Positions 1-8,383 of a stretch of DNA of 17,523 nt are shown piece after piece (position 1 is the first letter of the stretch; each line of letters opens with the position of its first letter). The notes below the pieces were generated by a model. It was not told the DNA's origin, ran no database searches, and saw only the letters and a list, made by a program, of their open reading frames with translations. Position numbers and translations under genes: made by a program. This DNA is from Magnetococcales bacterium (lineage in GTDB: Bacteria; Pseudomonadota; Magnetococcia; Magnetococcales; UBA8363): NCBI GenBank assembly GCA_015232865.1, contig JADFYU010000049.1, forward strand, positions 1-17,523, given 5' to 3'.

Positions 1-1
1 C

Positions 2-1555
2 TACTTTGGCATGTTTGGCATGTTCACCCTCCTGATCACCACCACCACTCTGATTCCCCTGATGATGGTGATGTTTCCCAGCAAAAGCGAAGAGGCCGCC
101 TTGCAGGCCAATCAAGGCAAAGTCGAGCAGAAAAAAAATCTGGGCCACTGGATATCAGACCTGCTGACCGGTCCGTTCAAATGGGTGCCGGTCGGCGCGG
201 TTGCTCTGATCATCCTGATTTCCGCCCACTATACCGGCATCGCTCAAGGCACCAGTCAGGATCTCATGCCCGGAGTCGAAAAAGGCATCAATTATGCCCG
301 AGCCGCTTTTAAAGAAGAGTCCATCACCATTACCCACATTAACCGGCTCAGTGAGATCATGCCGGGGGTGATCTCGCTCAGCGTGCCCATTCGCGGCAAA
401 ACAGCCAACAAACCCCTCTGTGAAAATATGGAGGGCGATGTCGAGCCGCCCCTGTGTCACGATTCCGACGCGATGGGTCAACAGGGTATTTTTAACAAAG
501 CCGAGGTGATTGCCGATATCGTCGCCATGGAAGAGTGGATGCGCAACCATCCCAACATCGGCTTTACCGGCTCCTATGCCCAATATATTCGTCTGGTCAA
601 CATGCTGATGGCGGCTGAACCGGGCGAGCCGACCGACCTGGCCGACATGGTGATTCCGACAACCGCATCCCTGCGCGCCATCGACCCGGATGACGATCGG
701 AATCCCGATGAGATCATCTCCATGTACAACGGTCTGTTGGAGACCATGACCAGTGACGGAGAGCTTTCGGCCTTTGTCAACAATCAGACCTGGAATGAAG
801 GAGTGGTTTTGGGCTTTGTCAACACCATGGACCCGAAAAAAACCCATCAGACCGTGGCCGACATTCAGGCCTACATCGAAAAACATAAAAACGATGCCGG
901 TTTCTCTCAGGTCAATTTTGGCCTGCGCAATCAAGACACATCCGGGGATACCAACGAACTGTCCCAACCCGGTCCGGGCTACCTGGAGCCGGGAATCGGC
1001 GGTTTCCTGGGGGCGACCGAGGCCACCTGGGAGGTGAGCATCAAGGAGTGGCTGCGGGGTCCGCTTCAGACCGCCACGGCTATCTTCATCATCTCGGCCT
1101 TGATGTTTCGTTCTCTGGCTGTCTCCGGCATGCTCATATCGGTGCTGTTGATCACCCTGTTTGCCCAATATGGATTGGCCGGATATTTCACCGCTACCGA
1201 AAACTGGTCCGGCAATCTCCATTTTGCCAATCTGGTCGCACTCTCCATCGCCATGGGACTCGGTGTCGATTACAGCATCTATATGGTTTTCCGATTGCGT
1301 GAGGAGATGCAGGAGCACGACAACGATTGGAACAAAGCCCTGAGCAACACTCTCTCCTCCACCGGTTCGGCGGTAGTTGCCTCGGTGATCGTTTTGTTGG
1401 GCAGTTTTATCCCCCTGGTCTCAACAGAGCTGGGCAATACCTGGGGTTTGGGCATGTATATCGGCGAAGCCATCATCATCGACGTCTTCACCGCCTTAAC
1501 CTTCCTACCCCTGCTGGTCTGGTACTTTAAGCCGGACTATGTTTTCAAAAGATAG
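2..1555 (+). CDS. RND/MMPL-family exporter, C-terminal part (5' end outside window)
   Basis: The reading frame is already open at base 2 (Tyr-Phe-Gly before the first ATG at 11), so the gene starts before the window and only the 3' part is present. Counting from the ATG at 11, a hydrophobic segment lies at residues 4-22, and a second at 59-75 that looks like the first membrane helix of the second RND half. A periplasmic loop follows (about 80-345), with a Cys pair at 137 and 149 that could form a disulfide. The membrane bundle occupies 353-505. The segment AMGLGVDYSIYMVFRLR (414-430) is the helix-4 signature of RND/MMPL exporters, with the Asp that normally relays protons. Such proteins use the proton gradient to move lipids or hydrophobic compounds across the inner membrane. 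The substrate cannot be read from sequence. The gene ends at a strong hairpin and converges with the pqi operon. Confidence 0.88.
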   Translation, partial: YFGMFGMFTLLITTTTLIPLMMVMFPSKSEEAALQANQGKVEQKKNLGHWISDLLTGPFKWVPVGAVALIILISAHYTGIAQGTSQDLMPGVEKGINYARAAFKEESITITHINRLSEIMPGVISLSVPIRGKTANKPLCENMEGDVEPPLCHDSDAMGQQGIFNKAEVIADIVAMEEWMRNHPNIGFTGSYAQYIRLVNMLMAAEPGEPTDLADMVIPTTASLRAIDPDDDRNPDEIISMYNGLLETMTSDGELSAFVNNQTWNEGVVLGFVNTMDPKKTHQTVADIQAYIEKHKNDAGFSQVNFGLRNQDTSGDTNELSQPGPGYLEPGIGGFLGATEATWEVSIKEWLRGPLQTATAIFIISALMFRSLAVSGMLISVLLITLFAQYGLAGYFTATENWSGNLHFANLVALSIAMGLGVDYSIYMVFRLREEMQEHDNDWNKALSNTLSSTGSAVVASVIVLLGSFIPLVSTELGNTWGLGMYIGEAIIIDVFTALTFLPLLVWYFKPDYVFKR

Positions 1556-1562
1556 ATCAAAC

Positions 1563-1597
1563 AGCCCGACCTGTTACACGAGATAACAGGTCGGGCT
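1563..1597. terminator. Perfect 14-bp hairpin between convergent genes
   Basis: AGCCCGACCTGTTA (1563-1576) and TAACAGGTCGGGCT (1584-1597) are exact inverted complements around a 7-nt loop. The hairpin lies 8 bp after the exporter stop and about 30 bp beyond the stop of the opposing pqiC gene. This is the usual place for a bidirectional terminator. Neither side has a clear T-tract, so whether it acts intrinsically is uncertain. Confidence 0.7.
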
Positions 1598-1627
1598 ACT
1601 CATCCGGTTTGGCGGCACCCTGAAGTT

Positions 1628-2344
1628 CTACGGCGTCGTCTGTTGGCGAATGACCGAAGCAATGCGGCGGCTGAACTTGGCGAGAAGATGGCTCATGGAT
1701 TCGGCAATGGCCGGGTAGTCGTCCTTTCCGGCCTTCTGGCCGGTCAAAACCGCATTTTCCCGGAACAGCAGTTTGGTTGCGTCGCTGTTGTAGAGCTTCC
1801 AACGAACGGTCAGACGGGTGGTGCCGTCTTCGGCCCGCTCAAATTGAATGATGCGGACCATGATCCGAAAATCAGCAATCTGCCGTTTTAAGCCGGGAAG
1901 TTGAAAAACCCGATCGGAATCCAGAAGCAGGGAGAGATTTTCGACCAATACCCGCGAAAAATTTTCCCGCAGACTCTCGGCCCAAAGATTGAATTCAGAA
2001 ATATCCAGCTCACTCTGACTGGTGCGAATGACGATTTGCGGACGATCCAGGTAGGAGGGAATATCCACCGGCTCAACAGCCAGGCTCAACTCCCGCTCTC
2101 GGGTACCGCTACCGGTTTCCACCGTATTGGCAATGAGCGGAGAAATAATAAAAAACCGAGTTGGAGGCGAACCCTCGACGATGAAACCGGTGCAACCGCC
2201 CAACAACGACAACAGCCCGACCCAGAGAATAAACCGGGAAACGGCGGTTCTCGGAGCCTGCTGCGTGCCGTCAACCGCTGTCTCCCGGCTGAAGGACCGA
2301 TTCCTGAGAGTACTGACTGCCAAACTTGTGAGTGAAAACATCAT
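1628..2344 (-). CDS. pqiC: PqiC-like ABC-type transport auxiliary lipoprotein
   Basis: This is the outer-membrane lipoprotein partner of PqiB in the PqiABC lipid-transport system. In 238 residues it shows a late signal peptide (RFILWVGLLSLLGG, 37-50) with the lipobox LGGC and lipidated Cys51, then the family motifs PPTRFFIISPL (60-70), a DIPSYLDRPQIVIR stretch (94-107) and a WAESLRENFSRVLVENL stretch (121-137). The start is supported by AAGGAGGG just upstream of tandem ATGs at 2344 and 2341, and the first ATG overlaps the pqiB stop as ATGA, so translation is coupled. It is odd that about 36 residues precede the hydrophobic signal core. About 20 of these (SRETAVDG...AVSRF) are encoded by an inverted-repeat element at 2231-2290 that also occurs elsewhere in the window. 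No alternative ATG or GTG lies between the element and the lipobox. Family assignment is firm. Localisation is inferred. Confidence 0.87.
   Translation of the reverse strand: MMFSLTSLAVSTLRNRSFSRETAVDGTQQAPRTAVSRFILWVGLLSLLGGCTGFIVEGSPPTRFFIISPLIANTVETGSGTRERELSLAVEPVDIPSYLDRPQIVIRTSQSELDISEFNLWAESLRENFSRVLVENLSLLLDSDRVFQLPGLKRQIADFRIMVRIIQFERAEDGTTRLTVRWKLYNSDATKLLFRENAVLTGQKAGKDDYPAIAESMSHLLAKFSRRIASVIRQQTTP
2231..2290. repeat. Paired inverted-repeat element inside the pqiC coding region
   Basis: The left arm is AAACCGGGAAACGGCGGTT (2231-2249) and the right arm is AACCGCTGTCTCCCGGCT (2273-2290). They are complementary at about 15 of 18 positions around a 23-nt loop. The 12-mer GAAACGGCGGTT of the left arm recurs exactly at 16411-16422. 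The element keeps the pqiC frame open. Confidence 0.65.
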
Positions 2345-4077
2345 CCCTCCTTTCCTTTACCGAAAACCAAGGATTCCGGCTTTCGATTGATACTGTCGAT
2401 AAAGGAACGAATGGAACGAGCCGTCGAAGTCAGCTCCTGAGACAGTTCCATCACCCGATAGTTCATCGGAGCGTCCGGTCCGACCACCTCCTTCATCAGG
2501 GTCATCAGCTCCTCACTGCGGACCAAAGCCACCTGCGCCGCTTGAGCCGCCTCTTCAATTTCCTTACCCATAGGTCCGATAGCCCCATCCATTTTGTCGG
2601 CCGTCGATTTCAGGGAGATCAACGCCTGATCCAGTGATCGAACGGTATTCATGATCTCCGGCGCGTTGACGGTCCGATTGGCTCCTTTAAGGGTAGAGGC
2701 CAGCTCATTGCCAATCTCTTCCAAGGGAATTTTTTGCAATTTGGCCAGAAAATTGGAGGCAAAAGTGCTGATCTCCTCCAGATTGGTCGGAACCGTCGGC
2801 AACTCTGGAAACCGTTTGTTGCCGCCAACCAGATGCACCGGCGTTTCCGGTTTTAGGGTCAGGTTGACAAAAAGCTGCCCGGTCAGATAATTGCCGGTCT
2901 CCAACTGCGCCCTCAACCCCCGGTCCACCAGGGTTTCCAGCAATTCGTAGGGAGAGCCCATACCGGAAGAGTCGCCGTTATTGTCAATCTCCGAAACCCG
3001 TTCCGGCTCGATCTGAACTAGAACCACTACCCGAAAATTGGTTTTTTCCCGCTCAAACTCCATTTTGACATCGGTAACCGTACCGATTTTTATCCCCCTG
3101 AATTCAACCGGCGCCCCCACCTTCAACCCCCGAACCGAGCCGGAAAAATAGAGCAAAAACGGAATTTTCTGGCTATAGGTGTTCTCGGTAATGGCCTGTT
3201 TATCCGGGTAGAGCGGAAAAACTGAATCGTTCATCGCCGATTGACTCTCCTCCAGAGTCTCCGGCGTATCAAACTCGACCCCGCCCAACAGCAGAGAAGC
3301 CAACGTTGAGGTCTGAATCCGAACACCATCGGCCCCAAACGAGACATCCACACCGCTAACCGACCAAAAGCGGGTATTCTCCCGTACCATCCAGTGATAG
3401 GGTGCCTTGATGAAGGTGTGGATATTGACGCTCTGTTTCTCCTTGGCCAGGTCATAGCCCAAAACCTCCCCGACCGGAATACCCCGAAAATAGACCGGAG
3501 AACCGATGGCCAGAGAGCCGAGAGTCGGCGTCGTCAGCAGGATGCGGATTCCCTCCGAGTCGGCCCGAACCAAAGGCGGCGACTCCAACCCCTTGAAGAA
3601 CTCTTTCTGTTTGCCCGGTTTGCCCGGCTCCAGCTCGATGTAGGCTCCAGAGACCAGGGTGCCCAGACCGGAGATTCCCTGAAGGGACAATCGGGGCCGC
3701 ACGACCCAGAATTGAGCCGTCGGGGTCAGATATTTCCCCACCCCCTTGACCAGGCTCACTTTAAGGTCGACTGAAGAGAAATCTTGGGACAGCTGCACGT
3801 CATCGACCTGACCGATGGTTACATCTTTATGTTTTACAAGTGTCTTCCCGGATTCGATACCCTCTGCCGATTTAAAAGAGAGGGTAATTTCCGGCCCCTT
3901 TTCATTCAGGGTTTTAAAGATCAACCATCCCCCCACCAACAAGGCAACCAGAGGGATAAGCCAGATCATGGAAAAACCACCAGCGGCCTCCACATGGGGA
4001 CTGGCCGCACGGATCGAAGAGTCGGACACCTCGAAATCCGGGTCTGAGGGGGGGGCTGTTTCATCCAAGGTCGTCAT
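2341..4077 (-). CDS. pqiB: PqiB-like protein with three MCE (MlaD) domains
   Basis: PqiB proteins form periplasmic hexameric tubes of stacked MCE rings that carry lipids between the inner and outer membranes. Numbering from the TTG at 4080, one N-terminal membrane anchor lies at about 36-56 (SMIWLIPLVALLVGGWLIF). Three MCE repeats follow at about 62-155, 178-270 and 305-415. The second and third carry the typical IGSPVYFRGIPVGEV and VGAPVEFRGIKIGTV motifs. Beyond residue 430 comes a helical, coiled-coil-like tail (to about 565), as in E. coli PqiB, which is slightly shorter (546 residues). The ATG at 4077 is preferred over the in-frame TTG at 4080. It overlaps the end of the upstream pqiA-like gene by 17 bp, and its own stop overlaps the pqiC start. 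The gene order pqiA-pqiA-pqiB-pqiC supports the call. Confidence 0.93.
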   Translation of the reverse strand: MTTLDETAPPSDPDFEVSDSSIRAASPHVEAAGGFSMIWLIPLVALLVGGWLIFKTLNEKGPEITLSFKSAEGIESGKTLVKHKDVTIGQVDDVQLSQDFSSVDLKVSLVKGVGKYLTPTAQFWVVRPRLSLQGISGLGTLVSGAYIELEPGKPGKQKEFFKGLESPPLVRADSEGIRILLTTPTLGSLAIGSPVYFRGIPVGEVLGYDLAKEKQSVNIHTFIKAPYHWMVRENTRFWSVSGVDVSFGADGVRIQTSTLASLLLGGVEFDTPETLEESQSAMNDSVFPLYPDKQAITENTYSQKIPFLLYFSGSVRGLKVGAPVEFRGIKIGTVTDVKMEFEREKTNFRVVVLVQIEPERVSEIDNNGDSSGMGSPYELLETLVDRGLRAQLETGNYLTGQLFVNLTLKPETPVHLVGGNKRFPELPTVPTNLEEISTFASNFLAKLQKIPLEEIGNELASTLKGANRTVNAPEIMNTVRSLDQALISLKSTADKMDGAIGPMGKEIEEAAQAAQVALVRSEELMTLMKEVVGPDAPMNYRVMELSQELTSTARSIRSFIDSINRKPESLVFGKGKEG

Positions 4078-4714
4078 CAATTACATCCCAAATGAGGCGC
4101 GGATCAAACGCGCGTGAGGCAAACAGCGTGGTAATCACCACCGCTCCAAAATATAAAACCCCGACACCCGGTTCAATGGTTGCCAAGAAGCCCAAATCCA
4201 CCAACGCAACCAGAATAGAGACCAGAAACACATCCACCATCGACCAATGGCCAAACAACTCCAGGATTCGGAACAGCCGGGTTCGATCCTTGGGTTTACG
4301 AAAGGATCGATACTGAATCGAGAGTAGAAGATAGATGAGAATAACCAGCTTACCCACCGGCACCAGAATACTGGCGACAAAAACAATCAGGGCCAACGGC
4401 CACATCCCGGCATGGATGAGGTGCATAACCCCGCTCAAAATGGTGCTTGGCTCCCCGCGTCCCAGTTGACTGACCGTCATCACCGGATAGATGTTGGCTG
4501 GAATATAGAGAATGATGGCGGTCAGCACCAACGCCCAGGTTCGATTCAGGCTGTTGATCTTTCGCGAGTGGACAGGCGCGTGACATCGGGGGCAGCGATC
4601 GCCCATGATCTTTGCCGGGTCCACCACCAGATGGCAGGAGTGGCAAGCGGCCAATCCGGCGTTGCGAGCCGTCTGTCCCACTGGCGTCAAGTCCTGAAAC
4701 CGTTCCATCGTCAT
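4061..4714 (-). CDS. pqiA: PqiA-like inner-membrane protein, second copy/domain
   Basis: This 217-residue protein has one PqiA domain. A rubredoxin-like Cys4 knuckle (C24-x2-C27 and C41-x2-C44) is followed by four hydrophobic segments (about 59-80, 95-118, 120-135 and 158-200). The family motifs IPANIYPVM (71-79) and GHWSMVDVFLVSILVALV (155-172) are present. E. coli PqiA is a single protein of about 417 residues with two such domains. Here the two halves are separate genes, and this one matches the downstream half. It starts with ATG at 4714, overlapping the TGA of the preceding pqiA-like gene by 4 bp (ATGA), and runs 17 bp into pqiB. PqiA is the inner-membrane partner that is thought to feed lipid to, or take it from, the PqiB tube. 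Confidence 0.9.
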   Translation of the reverse strand: MTMERFQDLTPVGQTARNAGLAACHSCHLVVDPAKIMGDRCPRCHAPVHSRKINSLNRTWALVLTAIILYIPANIYPVMTVSQLGRGEPSTILSGVMHLIHAGMWPLALIVFVASILVPVGKLVILIYLLLSIQYRSFRKPKDRTRLFRILELFGHWSMVDVFLVSILVALVDLGFLATIEPGVGVLYFGAVVITTLFASRAFDPRLIWDVIDDDLG

Positions 4715-5352
4715 GATAAGATCCGAAGTCGGTCGAAGCTTTGCCAGATCAGACGAGGATTCAAGGAGGCTTCAGCCGCCACCGAGACCACCAACAACCC
4801 CACCAACCCATACAGTCCCCACCCCGGAACCACCGTCGCCATGTCCGCCAGTTTGACGATGGAGACCAAAATCCCCAACATGTAGACTCCCACCATTGCC
4901 CACGGCATCGTCGCCAGGGAAAACCGAAATGCCGGAATGAAAAAACGGGGTATGCGCTGATATTTTAGCGGAGTCAAAACATAGAGCAATCCGACGATAT
5001 GAAGAAACGGAAAGATGATACTGGTTAAAAACACCGTCACCGCAACCGCCCACAAATCGTATTGAATCAAGACCATCGCCCCGGAAAAGAGGGTGTAGGT
5101 CTGCTCCATGCCCACCGCCTTGAGTGCCAGAACCGGGTAGGCGTTGGCAATGAGAAAAAAAACCAGTGCCGCCACCGTAAAAGCCAGGGTTTTGTTCAAA
5201 CCGTTCTCGACACCCCGATCCAAAACCGTGCCACAACGATGGCATCGGGCCAGGGTTCGACCCGACAGGGGCGGAAGTCTATAGAGGAGATCACACTCAT
5301 GACAAGCCATAAGCTGACTCAAATCTGGGCGGTCGGAAAATTTGTGCTTCAT
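4711..5352 (-). CDS. pqiA: PqiA-like inner-membrane protein, first copy/domain (operon leader gene)
   Basis: This is the first gene of the minus-strand pqi operon, 213 residues long. It carries the Cys4 motif C17-x2-C20 / C37-x2-C40 and four hydrophobic segments (about 55-77, 98-126, 141-168 and 175-193). The motif LIANAYPVL (67-75) matches the PqiA signature, and NPRLIW near the C-terminus is shared with the second copy (DPRLIW). The ATG at 5352 has only a weak purine-rich upstream stretch (ACAGGG). Together with the next gene it reconstitutes a two-domain PqiA split across overlapping ORFs. Both halves keep all four cysteines, so neither looks degenerate. A TATAGT hexamer (5366-5361 on the minus strand) lies too close to the ATG to be convincing as the -10 of a normal leader. 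Confidence 0.9.
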   Translation of the reverse strand: MKHKFSDRPDLSQLMACHECDLLYRLPPLSGRTLARCHRCGTVLDRGVENGLNKTLAFTVAALVFFLIANAYPVLALKAVGMEQTYTLFSGAMVLIQYDLWAVAVTVFLTSIIFPFLHIVGLLYVLTPLKYQRIPRFFIPAFRFSLATMPWAMVGVYMLGILVSIVKLADMATVVPGWGLYGLVGLLVVSVAAEASLNPRLIWQSFDRLRILS

Positions 5353-5500
5353 AACCCTGTACTATATTCCACTCTCTTCTCCGTAAAAACCCCTCATCGA
5401 GTAAAAGTTTGATTCAGCCCCCCTTTTCAGTGTATTCAGGGTGATCTCCCTGACTTGACAAAATTTGCAGTGCTCCGGGACCTCTTCAATAAGGCTCAGC
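5353..5500. promoter_or_regulatory. Divergent intergenic region between pqiA and the RND-cNBD exporter
   Basis: Both flanking genes start here. The visible elements are a 6-bp dyad (TCAGGG at 5436-5441, CCCTGA at 5448-5453) that could be an operator, and a perfect TTGACA at 5455-5460. No good -10 sits 16-18 bp downstream of the TTGACA, so I do not call a defined promoter. An AAGG ribosome-binding site at 5491-5494 precedes the ATG at 5501. Confidence 0.4.
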
Positions 5501-8314
5501 ATGGAAACCCTCATCAAGATTCTTCTGATCGGAACCCGGCATCGACTGGCCTCCCTGATTTTTTTGACCGTTGTTTCCGCCTGGTGCGCTTATGGCCTGA
5601 TCCACATCCGTATCGAGACCAACCTGGCCAGCCTCGCCGGAGATCATGCCCCGGATCGCGCCCTTTATGATCAGGTCGTTCAGGAGTTCGGCTCTGACAA
5701 TAAAATCGTTCTCTACATTCGTGACAGCAACCTCTGGCAAGCCGACAAACTGGCGGTCCTGACCACCATCCATCGCACTCTTGAAAAACTCTCCTTCGTC
5801 ACCAAAGTCGACAGCATCATCAATACGACCACCATCCGCTTTGCCGATGGCGCCCTGATTACCGGCCCCCTGCTCACAGAAGGAACCACCGATCCCTTTC
5901 TGATCAACCAGGCTCGCAACAACGCCTTGGACAACCCCCTGCTGGCCGGACAGCTTGTTTCAGATGATGGATTGGCCCTGTCCATGGTGATCAGTTACGA
6001 AGAACAGAAATGGAACAAACAATTTGATTTCAATGCCTATCGTGCCATCGAGGGCATCGTTGAGGAGAATCGAACCCAATTTCAACAGATATTTCAGGTC
6101 GGCTCCCCACGTCTGAGTGAGGAGTTGAAGAAAAACATTGTCGATGACCTGCTGGTTCTCGCCCCCCTGAGCGCTGCGGTCCTGGCTCTCTCGATCATTT
6201 TTCTGATGGGCAGCTCCCTGGCCGCCATTTTACCGGTGATCACCTCTGTCATCAGCCTGCTATGGACCTTTGGCACCATGGGCTGGTTTGGCATTCCCAT
6301 CAATGTTCTGACCGCCATGCTCCCTTCTCTGGTGCTGGTGATCGGTGCCACCGAAGACACCCATATGCTCTCCGCCTACCTGGGACAGATGAACCGGCTT
6401 CTGCTCAAACTTCAACTGAAAACGGCGACCACCGACAACAATTCATTCTCCTCCCAACCACCGGCTGCGGCCGGCTACCGGTTGGAAGCGGTACAGAACA
6501 TGTTGCGCCATATCGGTCTTCCACTTCTGCTCACCCTGACCACCACCGCCCTGGGTTTTTTCAGCAACATGCTCAGCGATATCGAGATGATCCGGGATTT
6601 TGCCCTGAGCGCAACGCTGGCCATTTTTTTCAACGGGATCGTCTCCCTGCTGCTGACCCCGATGATCCTCTCTTTTTTCGGCCCGACCCGCTCCAAACTG
6701 ACTGGAGCGCGAGGAGAGGTATTGGGAATCTCCGGCTGGATCATTCGCCTGTTCGATCGCATCATCCACCATCATGGCAAAACCACTCTCCTGATTACCG
6801 CCATTCTGGTGCTGTTTTTTCTCCATCACGCCCGCTCCCTGCATGTGACCAACGATCCGTTGTCCTATTTTCATTCCGACCAACCCCTGGTCATCCACTC
6901 CGAACAGATTCATGAAGATTTTTCCGGGGTCAAAAGCTTTTTCGTCTACCTGGAATCCCAGGAGGCCGGGGCCTTCAAAAATCCGGCGAATATTGAACGT
7001 CTTCAAAAAATCCAGACTTGGCTCAATCAAAAAAACCTCCACGACTCCAGCCTCTCATTGGCCGATCTGCTCTCCCTGATCAATCGCTCATTTCATAAGG
7101 GCCAGCAGAACTATTTCCAGATTCCCGACTCTCAAAATCTCGTCGAGCAATATCTGCTTTTTCTCTCCCGAAAGCAGCTCTCACCCCTGGTCAATCACGA
7201 TTTTTCCGCTGCAACCATCTTGGTTCGGCACAATATCAGCGACTCTCATGAGTTGAATCTATTGGTTGAGGATCTCAAACAATCGGCCCGACTGATCGCC
7301 GGAACCGAGATTGCAACCTCGGTTTTGGGAGAAAATTTGATGATCAATGCCGCCGCCGACGATCTGATCGCCGCCCAGATCAAGTCGTTGGGACTGCTGT
7401 TGGCGGTTATTTTTGTTTTGATGTCCCTGCTTTTCACCTCTTTGAAAGGAGGCTTCATCTCTCTGGTTCCCAATCTGCTGCCCATCGTCCTGGTCTTTGG
7501 CACCATGGGTTTGTTGGGGCTTTCCATCAATCCCGGTACGGCCATGGTTGCAGTCATCGCCATCGGAATTGCCGTCGACGATACCATTCATCTGCTCTCT
7601 CGTTATATGGAGGAGTGTCGAACCACCTCCAACCGAGACCAGGCGGTGAGGCGAACCATCCGCGAGCAGGCGGTTCCGGTTATCTCGACCAGCATCGCCC
7701 TGATGATGGGTTTTTTGGTTTTGAGTTACTCCAACTTCACCATCATCGCCCAATTTGGCCAGCTCTCCGCCGCCACCCTCTTTTTCGCCCTGGTGGCCGA
7801 TCTGCTGATCACCCCCATCTTCATGCGTCACATCCGTCTGGTTGGTTTTGCCCAGATCCTGGCCTTGAAGGTGCGTCGGGAGGTGGTGGACAAAAGCCCG
7901 CTTTTTACCGGCATGTCTCTATTCGAGGTTAAAAAAACCATCTTGATCTCCGAACTGAAACGGTTCAATACCAACGATCTGCTTATGCGCCAGGGAGCGG
8001 TGGGAAAAAGTCTGGGATTGATTCTATCCGGCCGTGTCCAGGTGAGTTTCATGAAACCAGGACAAACCGAACCGATTGTGCTCGCCACACTGACACCCGG
8101 ACAGATATTTGGTGAGATCGGCTTTATTCAAGCCACCAAGCGGGTCGCCTCGATCCGAGCCATGGAGCCGGTTGAAGTGTTGGTCTTCGATTTTGATCAA
8201 TTACAAAAGGAGATGAAATTTTTTCCCCACATCTCAGCCAAGCTCAACCTGAACATCAGCCGGATACTGGGCAATAGACTGGCCGAATCCATGGCCAAAG
8301 ATATGACCGCCTGA
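5501..8314 (+). CDS. RND/MMPL exporter with C-terminal cyclic-nucleotide-binding domain
   Basis: The protein has 937 residues from the ATG at 5501, which follows AAGG at a good distance. An in-frame TTG at 5465 lacks such a site. The architecture is a complete two-half RND exporter. It has TM1 at about 13-33, a periplasmic loop to about 213, and a five-helix block at about 217-393 containing IGATEDTHMLSAY (281-293). The second half has TM7 at about 427-441, a loop to about 625, and a bundle at about 628-778 with GIAVDDTIHLLSRY (689-702). After this comes a cytoplasmic cNMP-binding fold (about 805-925). Its phosphate-binding cassette, FGEIGFIQATKRVASIRA (870-887), keeps the Gly-Glu pair, the Arg (881) and the Ser (884) expected for ligand binding. 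MMPL-type exporters move lipids or hydrophobic molecules with proton flux. The fusion suggests control by cAMP, cGMP or a related nucleotide, which is inference. The substrate is unknown. Confidence 0.9.
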   Translation: METLIKILLIGTRHRLASLIFLTVVSAWCAYGLIHIRIETNLASLAGDHAPDRALYDQVVQEFGSDNKIVLYIRDSNLWQADKLAVLTTIHRTLEKLSFVTKVDSIINTTTIRFADGALITGPLLTEGTTDPFLINQARNNALDNPLLAGQLVSDDGLALSMVISYEEQKWNKQFDFNAYRAIEGIVEENRTQFQQIFQVGSPRLSEELKKNIVDDLLVLAPLSAAVLALSIIFLMGSSLAAILPVITSVISLLWTFGTMGWFGIPINVLTAMLPSLVLVIGATEDTHMLSAYLGQMNRLLLKLQLKTATTDNNSFSSQPPAAAGYRLEAVQNMLRHIGLPLLLTLTTTALGFFSNMLSDIEMIRDFALSATLAIFFNGIVSLLLTPMILSFFGPTRSKLTGARGEVLGISGWIIRLFDRIIHHHGKTTLLITAILVLFFLHHARSLHVTNDPLSYFHSDQPLVIHSEQIHEDFSGVKSFFVYLESQEAGAFKNPANIERLQKIQTWLNQKNLHDSSLSLADLLSLINRSFHKGQQNYFQIPDSQNLVEQYLLFLSRKQLSPLVNHDFSAATILVRHNISDSHELNLLVEDLKQSARLIAGTEIATSVLGENLMINAAADDLIAAQIKSLGLLLAVIFVLMSLLFTSLKGGFISLVPNLLPIVLVFGTMGLLGLSINPGTAMVAVIAIGIAVDDTIHLLSRYMEECRTTSNRDQAVRRTIREQAVPVISTSIALMMGFLVLSYSNFTIIAQFGQLSAATLFFALVADLLITPIFMRHIRLVGFAQILALKVRREVVDKSPLFTGMSLFEVKKTILISELKRFNTNDLLMRQGAVGKSLGLILSGRVQVSFMKPGQTEPIVLATLTPGQIFGEIGFIQATKRVASIRAMEPVEVLVFDFDQLQKEMKFFPHISAKLNLNISRILGNRLAESMAKDMTA

Positions 8315-8331
8315 ACCTGGATTCGGCTGTT
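8282..8331. repeat. Repeat-family arm at the 3' end of the RND-cNBD gene, forming a hairpin with its last codons
   Basis: AACCTGGATTCGGCTGTT (8314-8331) starts at the last base of the stop codon. Its first 17 bases are the exact reverse complement of 14351-14367. Within it TGGATTCGGC (8318-8327) pairs with GCCGAATCCA (8282-8291) in the coding end, across a 26-nt loop. It may help end transcription between the convergent genes. Confidence 0.55.
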
Positions 8332-8383
8332 TTGAGGTTGAAACCCGGACAACCGTTCCTCATACCCGTTTCGAATGCGTCCC

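Noticed and set aside
155..1318. 387-codon open frame on the minus strand opposite the first RND gene
   Set aside because: It is a shadow of the RND frame. The translation is rich in Gly, His and Asp without domain motifs, while the plus frame has clear RND signatures.
5455..5460. Perfect TTGACA as the promoter of the RND-cNBD gene
   Set aside because: No -10 hexamer occurs at 16-18 bp spacing, and a start there would leave almost no leader. It is kept only as a note in the intergenic entry.
5465..5500. Upstream TTG start for the RND-cNBD protein
   Set aside because: The ATG at 5501 has AAGG at proper spacing and begins directly at the basic end of the first membrane helix.
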